A DNA stretch of 64,000 nucleotides from Bacteroidaceae bacterium. GTDB lineage: Bacteria > Bacteroidota > Bacteroidia > Bacteroidales > Barnesiellaceae_A. The notes beneath the pieces were generated by a model, which searched no databases, had not been told where the DNA came from, and worked only from the letters and a program-made list of their open reading frames with translations. A program made the position numbers and the translations under genes. Positions 37,388-45,066 of the stretch are shown one piece after another; within the stretch, counting starts at the first letter, position 1, and every line of letters starts with the position of its first letter. The stretch lies in contig JAFQRE010000002.1 in assembly GCA_017410245.1 (NCBI GenBank), positions 54,431 through 118,430 on the forward strand, in the 5' to 3' direction.

Positions 37388-38830
37388 TTGGAGGAGAAAG
37401 AGTTTCAGAAGAAAACACGCAGTGCATTTGTATGGAACCTCATTGACCGAGTAGGCTCACAACTTATTTCGGCCATAATAGGCATAGCATTGGCACGCAT
37501 GTTAGGTGCAACGGAGTATGGACTTACCGGTGCACTCGCCATCTTTGTGGCTCTCTCCCAATCTTTATGCGATAGTGGCTTCTCGTCGGCACTTGTTCGC
37601 AAACAAGACATCAGCGAAGCCGACTACAACACCGTATTCTATTACAACCTTCTCATATCGGTTTTGTTGTATGCCGGAGGCTGGTTTATGGCACCTGCCA
37701 TAGCACAATTCTTTGCCGAGCCCATTCTGACACCGTTGTCACGAGTACTTTTTATCGTATTCATATTCAACGCCTTGTGCCTTATTCAGAATGCCAAGAT
37801 GGTGAAAGAGATAGACTTTGGTAAAGTGGCAACAATCAACGTTATAGCAATCATTATTTCGGGTTGTATAGCATTGATAATGGCCTACAACGGCTACGGG
37901 GTGTGGGCACTTGTTGCTCAAATAACGCTTCAGGCATTCATCAAGATGACATTGCAATGGCTCATAGGTGGCTGGCGACCGCGGCTCATCTTCTCATGGC
38001 AGTCGTTTAAGCAACTATTTGCGTTCGGATCCAACATCATGATTGCCAACGTACTCAATGTCCTGTTTCTCAACATATACTCGGCCATAATAGGTAGATT
38101 GTATAATAGTCGCGACCTCGGATACTATGCGCAAGCCAACAAATGGAGTGACATGGGTGTAACAACGCTATACGGTGTTATACAGAATAGCACATACACC
38201 CTATTCAGTGCCATTCAAGACAATCGCGAAAGACTCACACGCAGTTACCGCAAGGTCATGAAACTGACAGCATTCATAACGTTCCCGTCATTGTTGGCAC
38301 TCGCCCTCACAGCTCGACCATTTATACTCATACTGCTTGGAGAGAAGTGGGAAAGCTCCATACCTATGTTTTCGATACTGCTCATAGCCGGTATATTCAC
38401 CGTACTCACCACCGTCAATGGCAACTACATACGCATAGAGGGAAACACTCGCTTGGTGCTACGATTGGAGATATTCAAAATAGCCCTATTCATAGCAGTA
38501 CTGGCACTGACATGGCATCTACCCATCATACAATTGCTATGGGGTATGGTAGCGACACGTTTCATTGTATATATAGTGAGTATAGTGTGTATAGGCAAGC
38601 GAGTAGGCTATACCTGGCGACAGCAGATTATCGATATCATGCCCTCATGTGCAACCTCGTTGCTGATGGTGTGTTTTGCCTACCCCATTCAACTATTTAT
38701 CGACAACATTTACCTACTATTTACCGCACAAATAGCTGTCTGCATGGTATTCTACATTGTGGTAAACAGATATATCCAAAGCGACATACTGCAAGAAGTC
38801 ATAGAGAACATCAAGCGGATAGGCCGATAA
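37388..38830 (+). CDS. lipopolysaccharide biosynthesis flippase (MOP superfamily, Wzx-like)
   Basis: A 480-aa membrane protein with about 14 hydrophobic segments, of the polysaccharide transporter group that flips lipid-linked sugars across the inner membrane. The start region VWNLIDRVGSQLISAIIGIALARMLG is typical. There is no ATG; TTG at 37388, just after GCATA and before GAGGAG, is the only fitting start. It follows the DUF3783 gene by 6 bases. No glycosyltransferase genes are adjacent, so the substrate glycan is unknown. Confidence 0.88.
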   Translation: MEEKEFQKKTRSAFVWNLIDRVGSQLISAIIGIALARMLGATEYGLTGALAIFVALSQSLCDSGFSSALVRKQDISEADYNTVFYYNLLISVLLYAGGWFMAPAIAQFFAEPILTPLSRVLFIVFIFNALCLIQNAKMVKEIDFGKVATINVIAIIISGCIALIMAYNGYGVWALVAQITLQAFIKMTLQWLIGGWRPRLIFSWQSFKQLFAFGSNIMIANVLNVLFLNIYSAIIGRLYNSRDLGYYAQANKWSDMGVTTLYGVIQNSTYTLFSAIQDNRERLTRSYRKVMKLTAFITFPSLLALALTARPFILILLGEKWESSIPMFSILLIAGIFTVLTTVNGNYIRIEGNTRLVLRLEIFKIALFIAVLALTWHLPIIQLLWGMVATRFIVYIVSIVCIGKRVGYTWRQQIIDIMPSCATSLLMVCFAYPIQLFIDNIYLLFTAQIAVCMVFYIVVNRYIQSDILQEVIENIKRIGR

Positions 38831-38875
38831 GAAAACGTTTGCATAAGAATTTCTACATTTAAGCAATAAAGATTT

Positions 38876-38904
38876 TTGCGGAGCAAACATAAAGAGTACC
38901 TTTG
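38876..38904 (+). promoter_or_regulatory. promoter in the flippase-rpe gap
   Basis: TTG (38876-38878), 18 bases, TACCTTTG (38897-38904). It lies upstream of a terminator hairpin only about 70 bases on, so it may make a short transcript. Confidence 0.6.
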
Positions 38905-38910
38905 CAGTAA

Positions 38911-39008
38911 CAAACACAACAACATAAAAGCTCTCGTTCAACAAAGCAAAATTGATTATTCATGGTAGTATGGCTGTCCACATGGTAATGTCGACAGTCA
39001 TTTTTTTT
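38911..39008 (+). ncRNA. candidate short transcript before rpe
   Basis: Between the promoter at 38876-38904 and a hairpin with T run (38970-39008) about 95 bases could be transcribed as a small RNA or a leader. An 8-codon reading frame with two Trp codons (MVVWLSTW) overlaps the hairpin's left side, at 38962-38988. It could instead be the late terminator of the flippase operon. Confidence 0.35.
38970..39008 (+). terminator. terminator hairpin before rpe
   Basis: ATGGCTGTC (38970-38978) pairs with GACAGTCAT (38993-39001, one G-T pair) and runs straight into eight T. Confidence 0.75.
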
Positions 39009-39043
39009 ATATCCAAAAGTTATGATAGCTCGACTATAATCAC

Positions 39044-39051
39044 TACATTTG
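39044..39051 (+). promoter_or_regulatory. -7 box upstream of rpe
   Basis: TACATTTG matches TAnnTTTG, 42 bases before the rpe ATG. No TTG at the expected distance. Confidence 0.45.
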
Positions 39052-39092
39052 TGCAATAATAAACCCCAATAGAAAAAACGCATAACATCATT

Positions 39093-39740
39093 ATGAGTAT
39101 TATTGTATCACCCTCAATTCTCACAGCCGACTTTGGTCATCTTGCCGATGAGTTGCAATCGATGTCGGCATGCGACTGGATACACATCGACGTTATGGAC
39201 GGTGTATTTGTACCCAACATCTCAATAGGCTTTCCTATCATCAAAGCAGTAAAGGAGAATACCGACAAGGTACTTGATGTACACCTGATGATTGTCGATC
39301 CCGACCGCTACATCGACCGATGCAAAGAGTTTGGTGCCGACATCGTTACCGTACACTACGAGGCTTGCCGTCACCTACACCGCACTATTGCAGCCATCAA
39401 GGCTGCCGGTATGAAAGCCGGTGTATCACTCAATCCTCACATGCCCGTCAGCATGCTCGAAGAGATTTTACCCTATGTCGATTTGGTGCTCATCATGTCG
39501 GTAAATCCCGGTTACGGTGGTCAAGCATTCATCGAGACATCGGTAGAGAAAGTACGCAAACTCAAGAAGATGATAAATGATGGCGGTTACAACGTAACTA
39601 TAGAGATAGATGGTGGAGTGAACGAGCGTACAGGTCGTATGCTTGTTGATGCCGGAGCCGATGCACTTGTTGCCGGCAACTATGTAGTGAGTGCTGCCGA
39701 TCGTACAGCAGCCATACAATCATTGCAAAACCTTCGATAA
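39093..39740 (+). CDS. rpe: ribulose-phosphate 3-epimerase
   Basis: Interconverts ribulose 5-phosphate and xylulose 5-phosphate in the pentose phosphate pathway. At 215 aa it has the normal TIM-barrel length. Visible motifs: SPSILTADFGHL (residues 6-17), the metal-binding HIDVMDGVFVPN (about 31-42), DVHLMI (about 67), VNPGYGGQAFI (about 137) and EIDGGVN (about 171). All catalytic residues are present. It stands alone between its own promoter region and a bidirectional terminator. Confidence 0.96.
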   Translation: MSIIVSPSILTADFGHLADELQSMSACDWIHIDVMDGVFVPNISIGFPIIKAVKENTDKVLDVHLMIVDPDRYIDRCKEFGADIVTVHYEACRHLHRTIAAIKAAGMKAGVSLNPHMPVSMLEEILPYVDLVLIMSVNPGYGGQAFIETSVEKVRKLKKMINDGGYNVTIEIDGGVNERTGRMLVDAGADALVAGNYVVSAADRTAAIQSLQNLR

Positions 39741-39758
39741 TACTTTATCAACATACAC

Positions 39759-39795
39759 CGAGGGCGACCACTCATCATCGATGCGGTCGCCCTCG
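39759..39795. terminator. bidirectional terminator between rpe and membrane protein gene
   Basis: A perfect 11-bp GC-rich stem (CGAGGGCGACC, 39759-39769 with 39785-39795) between two convergent stop codons. Confidence 0.85.
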
Positions 39796-39821
39796 TTATA
39801 TTGTAGTATTACTACTGCCTA

Positions 39822-40658
39822 TTACAACTTGTATGTAACACCAATACTGAATATACCGGCACTATTGCCATAGCCGGTAATAGCACCACCTATCATACCC
39901 AACTCTATCTTAGCAGCCAAGTTGTCTTGGAAATAATAGCGAGCTCCTACCAAAGATGACATGGCAAAAGATGCTCCTGTGCCACCGCTACCGGTAATCC
40001 AATTCACGTGGTCGTAGTCGTTATATGAGAAACGTAGATATTCGCCACTAAAGTCTTTCTGTTCAAATCCTTGCGCATTATAGTAATCGTACGAACGGAA
40101 ATTTACAGCAAAGCCAAAACCCAATGTGGCATAGGTGTCCAATTTATCGATAAATTGGAAGTGGAATGAGCAGGTAGCCAAGAAAGCCAGATTGTCTTGT
40201 TTGACATGAGCAAATGTTGTGCCATATCCTTCACGTTGCTTATATTCTGATACCGACCAACCTTTTCTATTTCCGCCACCAATAGTTGAATATGTCATGA
40301 GTGCATATCTGTAGTTATATTCACCCACCATATATTCTTGAAACTTACCAAAGGCCGAGTTGTCAACCGAGAAACCGAAACCAAGCGAAGCTCGATTGTC
40401 AATCCAGCCATCAAAAACACACCACTCCATACCAAAATGTTGGTCGAAAGTAGCAGAACTATTTGAGCCAAAATTTACATAATTATTTCCTACTCCGGGC
40501 ACAAAAACTAAACTTGGAGCCGACATAGAGCCCACTCCAATACTGAAATTGACCAAGCGGTCACCTTTTTCAAAAACCGACTTTGAGATGTCGGGCAACT
40601 CAGCACTTGCAGCTATCGCCACAAATGAAGCTAATACAGAAAATAAAAGTTTCTTCAT
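39822..40658 (-). CDS. outer membrane beta-barrel protein, unknown function
   Basis: A 278-aa exported protein. The ATG at 40658 gives a good signal peptide (MKKLLFSVLASFVAIAASA, cut before ELPD). The mature part has alternating hydrophobic strands rich in Gly, Tyr and Phe and ends in IGVTYKL, as in small outer-membrane barrels. No family assigned. It is a single gene between a shared terminator and a divergent exonuclease gene. Confidence 0.75.
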   Translation of the reverse strand: MKKLLFSVLASFVAIAASAELPDISKSVFEKGDRLVNFSIGVGSMSAPSLVFVPGVGNNYVNFGSNSSATFDQHFGMEWCVFDGWIDNRASLGFGFSVDNSAFGKFQEYMVGEYNYRYALMTYSTIGGGNRKGWSVSEYKQREGYGTTFAHVKQDNLAFLATCSFHFQFIDKLDTYATLGFGFAVNFRSYDYYNAQGFEQKDFSGEYLRFSYNDYDHVNWITGSGGTGASFAMSSLVGARYYFQDNLAAKIELGMIGGAITGYGNSAGIFSIGVTYKL

Positions 40659-40778
40659 ATTATATAATTTTAGTTTCAATAAGTATTTACAAATATAGGA
40701 AATTTTTGTTATCAATTATACTCAATTCTAAATAAATTGATTAAGAATTGATTGTAACCAAATGTCGTAATTTATTAG

Positions 40779-40786
40779 TAAATTTG
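40779..40786 (+). promoter_or_regulatory. -7 box upstream of exonuclease gene
   Basis: TAAATTTG matches TAnnTTTG, 18 bases before the ATG at 40804; the nearest upstream TTG is 24 bases away, slightly too far. Confidence 0.35.
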
Positions 40787-40803
40787 CATAATAACAAGAT
40801 ACC

Positions 40804-41355
40804 ATGCAAGGAGTAGATTTTGTAGCTATAGACTTTGAGACAGCCACCGAAACACGCACGTCGATATGCGAGGCAGGAATATGTGTTGTCAAAGATGGAC
40901 GCATTGTCGAAACACGTTCTTGGCTTGTGCAACCTCCTCTCAATCGGTACAATTACTACAACACTCGCATACATGGTATCACAGCTAACGACACACTTTA
41001 TGCCCCACCCTTCACAATGGTGTGGCAAGAGATTGTAGAGTACCTCTATGACTGTCCTATACTGGTTGCGCACAATGCGGCATTCGATATAAGTTGCCTC
41101 AGGGCAGTTATCAATCTGTACCAATTGGAGACACCTGCTATCACATACTATTGTACGTTGCGTGCTGCACGAAGATTGTACAATTTCGATTGTAACAGAC
41201 TCGATGCACTATGTCATTACTTCGACATACCCTGCAAAAACCACCACCGCGCCGGAAACGATGCCGAGATGTGTGCACGTCTTTTTCTGCGCCAACTCAA
41301 AGATGCCGGCCACTGCATACCGGCCGAAATGCACTTCTGCCAAGGAATATTGTAG
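40804..41355 (+). CDS. DnaQ-like 3'-5' exonuclease (DEDDh)
   Basis: A 183-aa single-domain exonuclease. Exo I is DFETAT (Asp8, Glu10), Exo II is AHNAAFDISCL (Asp near 89), and Exo III is HHRAGNDAEM (His near 143, Asp near 148), so the four acidic residues and the His of the DEDDh group are present. Similar short proteins resemble the DNA polymerase III epsilon proofreading subunit but act alone in repair or RNA trimming. It is a single gene with a hairpin terminator shared with glmM. Confidence 0.9.
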   Translation: MQGVDFVAIDFETATETRTSICEAGICVVKDGRIVETRSWLVQPPLNRYNYYNTRIHGITANDTLYAPPFTMVWQEIVEYLYDCPILVAHNAAFDISCLRAVINLYQLETPAITYYCTLRAARRLYNFDCNRLDALCHYFDIPCKNHHRAGNDAEMCARLFLRQLKDAGHCIPAEMHFCQGIL

Positions 41356-41380
41356 GAATGGCTACAATACCAACAAAAAA

Positions 41381-41415
41381 CATGGGCGAAAGCAATTGAT
41401 ATGCTAACGCCCATG
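41381..41415. terminator. bidirectional terminator between exonuclease and glmM genes
   Basis: CATGGGCG (41381-41388) pairs with CGCCCATG (41408-41415), extended inside by AGCA/TGCT. It lies between convergent stops. Confidence 0.8.
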
Positions 41416-41438
41416 ATATTATACTCAGCATCAATATA

Positions 41439-42827
41439 CTACTTTATCATTGCCTTTATCACTTCCATTACACCGGCAGCAGTGGCTTCGGCCTCGGCCT
41501 CACTATGTGCCTCGGCATATACACGAATGATAGGCTCGGTATTGGACTTGCGCAAGTGTACCCAACTATCGGCAAAGTCGATCTTTACACCATCTATGTC
41601 GTTAATCTCTTCTCCTGCATACTTGGCCTTGACAGCCAACAACAAGGCATCGACATCTATCTCGGGAGTAAGCTCAATCTTTTGCTTTGTAATGCTATAA
41701 GCCGGATAGGTAGCTTTCAGTTCACTCACACACTTCTTCTCATGAGCCAAATGCGATAGGAACAATGCAATACCTACAAGAGCATCACGACCATAGTGAC
41801 TTTCGGGATAGATGACACCACCATTACCCTCACCACCTATAATGGCATGGGTGGCTTTCATCTTCTCTACCACATTTACCTCGCCCACAGCTGCGGCATT
41901 GTACTCACAACCATGCATGCGAGTCACGTCGCGCAGAGCTCTTGATGAACTGAGGTTTGAAACCGTATTGCCGGGTGTGTGACGCAACACGTAATCGGCA
42001 ACAGCTACAAGTGTATATTCTTCGACAAACATCTCACCATTCTCACAGATGATAGCAAGGCGATCTACATCGGGATCAACAACAAAACCCACATCGGCCT
42101 TGCCTTGACGCATCACATCGGCAATCTCGGTAAGGTTGGCAGGGATAGGTTCGGGATTGTGAGCAAAGTGTCCTGTAGGCTCGCAGTTGAGTTCTACGAT
42201 ATGCTTTACACCCAACGCTTGCAGAAGTTGCGGTATTACAACACCACCTACCGAATTGACACAATCTACAGCTACAGTAAAGTTGGCTGCTTCGACAGCA
42301 TCTTTATCGACAAGAGCAAGTGACAATACTTGTGCTATGTGACGTTGGTTGTAGTCATCAATATTTATCAACTTACCCAAGTGATCGACATCGGCAAATG
42401 TGAACGCCTCGGCCTCGGCAATGCGTAGCACCTCTTTACCTTGAGCATCATTGAGAAACTCGCCTTTCTCATTGAGCAGTTTCAAGGCATTCCATTGCTT
42501 GGGATTGTGGCTGGCAGTGAGTATGATACCACCCGCTGCACCTTCGCCGGTAACAGCAATCTCGGTAGTGGGCGTAGTGGCCAATCCTATATATACAACG
42601 TCCCAACCCATACCCATGAGCGTGCCAACAACAGTGTGCATTACCATCTCACCCGAGATGCGGGCATCTCGTCCTACTACAATTTTATTGCTATCGCAAC
42701 TACTGTTTTGACGAATAAAGGTTGCATAAGCAGCCGTAAACTTGACGATATCGAGAGGATTGAGGCCCTCGCCTACAGCTCCGCCTATGGTTCCTCTGAT
42801 ACCCGATATTGACTTGATAAGCGACAT
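41439..42827 (-). CDS. glmM: phosphoglucosamine mutase
   Basis: Converts glucosamine 6-phosphate to glucosamine 1-phosphate for peptidoglycan and LPS precursors. The 462-aa protein starts SLIKSISGIRGTIGG, has the phosphoserine loop TASHNPKQWNALK (about residue 100), Mg-binding DPDVDRLA (about 247), GGEGNGGVI (about 325) and SNTEPIIRVYAEA (about 430). The SISGIRGT start and EGNGG loop match the Bacteroidota GlmM group. It is the last gene of the mazG-topB-NUDIX-nrnA-DUF4827-glmM unit, 3 bases after the DUF4827 gene. Confidence 0.93.
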   Translation of the reverse strand: MSLIKSISGIRGTIGGAVGEGLNPLDIVKFTAAYATFIRQNSSCDSNKIVVGRDARISGEMVMHTVVGTLMGMGWDVVYIGLATTPTTEIAVTGEGAAGGIILTASHNPKQWNALKLLNEKGEFLNDAQGKEVLRIAEAEAFTFADVDHLGKLINIDDYNQRHIAQVLSLALVDKDAVEAANFTVAVDCVNSVGGVVIPQLLQALGVKHIVELNCEPTGHFAHNPEPIPANLTEIADVMRQGKADVGFVVDPDVDRLAIICENGEMFVEEYTLVAVADYVLRHTPGNTVSNLSSSRALRDVTRMHGCEYNAAAVGEVNVVEKMKATHAIIGGEGNGGVIYPESHYGRDALVGIALFLSHLAHEKKCVSELKATYPAYSITKQKIELTPEIDVDALLLAVKAKYAGEEINDIDGVKIDFADSWVHLRKSNTEPIIRVYAEAHSEAEAEATAAGVMEVIKAMIK

Positions 42828-42830
42828 ATT

Positions 42831-43409
42831 CTAAATATTGGAACGATAATAACGAACAGTATATAGATAGGGAGTAACCGAAGTGAGGTCCTGGTTGGAA
42901 CCGGCTTTCGATTTAATAACAAGATTTACCTTGCAAGGAATTTCCAAGTAATTGAGAGGCATTTGAATACCTATACCATACTGGGTAGTAGACCCCAACT
43001 CGGTGTTTTGAAAATTGAACGAATAGGCACTACCCAACTCGTTATCGTTGCCCGAAGGCACTTGATCGCCACCATCGGCCCAAGTGAGCAAGTTGATGCG
43101 TGAATAACGGAAGAAAACGACTTCGTTGTATTTCACTTTACCCTCGTCGCCATTCATCAACACCTGCATATATACATATCCATCTTCATCTAACTTATAG
43201 TATGGAGCATCTGGGCCAACAAGAAACACACTATCGGCAGGTATCTTATCTACAACTTTCTGTGTTTCAAGAAACTTATCTACAGCATCATTCTCCTCAT
43301 CGAGCAACTCGGCATACGACTTTTGGTCATCGCACGATGTCATGCTCACACTGCACATGAGCATTGACAATGCAGTGAACATGGTTATAATCAATCTTTT
43401 CAGTCTCAT
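42831..43409 (-). CDS. DUF4827 family lipoprotein
   Basis: A 192-aa predicted lipoprotein: the N-terminal signal ends in SMTSC (Cys about 26), followed by DDQKSYAELLDEE, a start typical of DUF4827, a family known from Bacteroidales. The mature part is mixed with several Tyr-rich strands. An FKBP-like fold has been suggested for related envelope proteins, but I cannot confirm it here. It lies between nrnA and glmM (gaps of 12 and 3 bases), so it is co-transcribed with them. Confidence 0.8.
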   Translation of the reverse strand: MRLKRLIITMFTALSMLMCSVSMTSCDDQKSYAELLDEENDAVDKFLETQKVVDKIPADSVFLVGPDAPYYKLDEDGYVYMQVLMNGDEGKVKYNEVVFFRYSRINLLTWADGGDQVPSGNDNELGSAYSFNFQNTELGSTTQYGIGIQMPLNYLEIPCKVNLVIKSKAGSNQDLTSVTPYLYTVRYYRSNI

Positions 43410-43421
43410 TTTATTTAAGCT

Positions 43422-44456
43422 TTACTGTTGTACTTCTACTTTTTTGCAATATTGGGGTAACACCTCACGAAACTTTGCAATAGCCTCATCGAGTGTACCA
43501 TAAAACTCTCCACCGGCAGCATTGAGGTGACCTCCGCCTCCAAAGTGCTCGGCCGCAATTGTATTTACAGCAAAATCGCCTTGCGAACGCAGCGAAATCT
43601 TGATGTATTCACGATCTTCGCGTATGAATACCGAGAAATATATCCCTTTGATACTCAACGGCACATTGACAAGACCATCGCAATCGCCTTTTTGGAAATT
43701 GTAACGTGTCATCTCCTCACGATTGAGGTATATCATCGCAGCTCCATACTCGGGGAAGAGCTCGAGCTTGTTGCAGATGGCATAGCTATTGAGCAACAAC
43801 TTATTGGCGGTATGCGTATTGCAAGCCAATGTATATATGCGGTCTTTATCTATACCTTTCTGTACGAGTTTGGCTATTATCTCGTATATCTCAGGCTGGT
43901 TGGAGTTATAAGTAAAGTTTCCGGTATCGGTCATCATACCGGTATATAGAGCCTCGGCAGTGGCACGACTCATGGTGCGATAGCGACCCATCTGCCATAT
44001 ACATCTGAACATCAATTCGCATGTAGATGAAATCTCGGGGTGCGAAATAGTGAGGTTACAAAAGGGCTCTGGCTCTAAATGATGGTCAATCAAGATTTTA
44101 TAAGCCTTCGACTCCGATACTGCACCCGACATCTTGTCGATGCGATGCAACGCATTATAGTCGAGGCAGAATATCAAATCGGCCTGCCCGATGATAGAAA
44201 GTGCTTTTTCGGTTTGCTGTGTATATACTACAACATACTTCATGCCGGGCAGGAAGTGGAGGTTGCGCGGTACCATATCGGGAACAACGACAGTAACTTG
44301 CTTGTCGTATCTACGTAAGAAATGGTATAGCCCCAACGACGATCCTATAGCATCGCCATCGGGTGCTACGTGGCAAGTGATAACTATATTGTTGTAACGC
44401 AATAGGGCATTGCTCAACTCATCTATTTTATCTTGGGTTATTATAGGCGTAATCAT
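43422..44456 (-). CDS. DHH/DHHA1 phosphoesterase, NrnA-like
   Basis: A 344-aa bifunctional oligoribonuclease/pAp phosphatase type enzyme. Motifs: DGDAIGSSLGLY (about 31-42), CLDYNALHRI (about 97), LIDHHLEPEP (DHH, about 123) in the N-terminal domain, and GGGGHLNAAGG (about 308-318) in DHHA1. In Bacteroidota these enzymes degrade short oligonucleotides and/or 3'-phosphoadenosine 5'-phosphate, or hydrolyse cyclic di-AMP products; the exact preference is not visible. It is part of the minus-strand operon with DUF4827 and glmM. Confidence 0.9.
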   Translation of the reverse strand: MITPIITQDKIDELSNALLRYNNIVITCHVAPDGDAIGSSLGLYHFLRRYDKQVTVVVPDMVPRNLHFLPGMKYVVVYTQQTEKALSIIGQADLIFCLDYNALHRIDKMSGAVSESKAYKILIDHHLEPEPFCNLTISHPEISSTCELMFRCIWQMGRYRTMSRATAEALYTGMMTDTGNFTYNSNQPEIYEIIAKLVQKGIDKDRIYTLACNTHTANKLLLNSYAICNKLELFPEYGAAMIYLNREEMTRYNFQKGDCDGLVNVPLSIKGIYFSVFIREDREYIKISLRSQGDFAVNTIAAEHFGGGGHLNAAGGEFYGTLDEAIAKFREVLPQYCKKVEVQQ

Positions 44457-44549
44457 ATTGCAAATGTAAGAAAATAAATCGACATAGCACTTATCATATT
44501 AGCCTACGCATATAATATTAAGCACTATATTTACAATATATAACTATTA

Positions 44550-45059
44550 TTACTCTATCAATGGTAGCAGACGCTGAAACTCGCTCTCAAAGTTGGGCGT
44601 AAAAACACCTTTACCCATGTTGCTCCGTATCTCATCGATGGGCCAATAACGGCCTTCATCAATCTCTACCGGGTCTATAACTATATCGCCTTCGTAAATG
44701 GTGCGATAGGAATACACAAGCTCGCGCTCGACACTCGATTGAAACAGATAGGTGAAACAATGCAAAGGCTCGAACCGGGTAATACCCAGCTCCTCACGCA
44801 CCTCGCGATGCAAAGCTACATCTATCGTTTCGCCATAATCTACATGACCTCCCACAGCGGTGTCCCACTTGCCGGGCTGAATTTCTTTACTCATAGAGCG
44901 ACGTTGCAGATAGAGTCGGCCCTGCGAGTCGAAAATGTGTAGATGCACCACAGGGTGCAACAACATACTTCCACTATGACACTCGCGTCGGGTAGCTTTG
45001 CCTACTACATTACCGGCCTCATCGACCAGCGGAAACCACTCATCTTTTATATTGTTCAT
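44550..45059 (-). CDS. NUDIX hydrolase
   Basis: A 169-aa enzyme. The NUDIX box is GHVDYGETIDVALHREVREELG (given here for its key G, E, R-E-x2-E-E residues, about 73-94). The N-terminus (EWFPLVDEAGNVVGKATRRECH) resembles the YfcD/isopentenyl-diphosphate-isomerase-like subgroup. I use ATG 45059 rather than the TTG two codons before. Substrate is unknown; relatives act on nucleoside or dinucleotide diphosphates. It begins 7 bases after topB. Confidence 0.88.
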   Translation of the reverse strand: MNNIKDEWFPLVDEAGNVVGKATRRECHSGSMLLHPVVHLHIFDSQGRLYLQRRSMSKEIQPGKWDTAVGGHVDYGETIDVALHREVREELGITRFEPLHCFTYLFQSSVERELVYSYRTIYEGDIVIDPVEIDEGRYWPIDEIRSNMGKGVFTPNFESEFQRLLPLIE

Positions 45060-45066
45060 ATACAAT

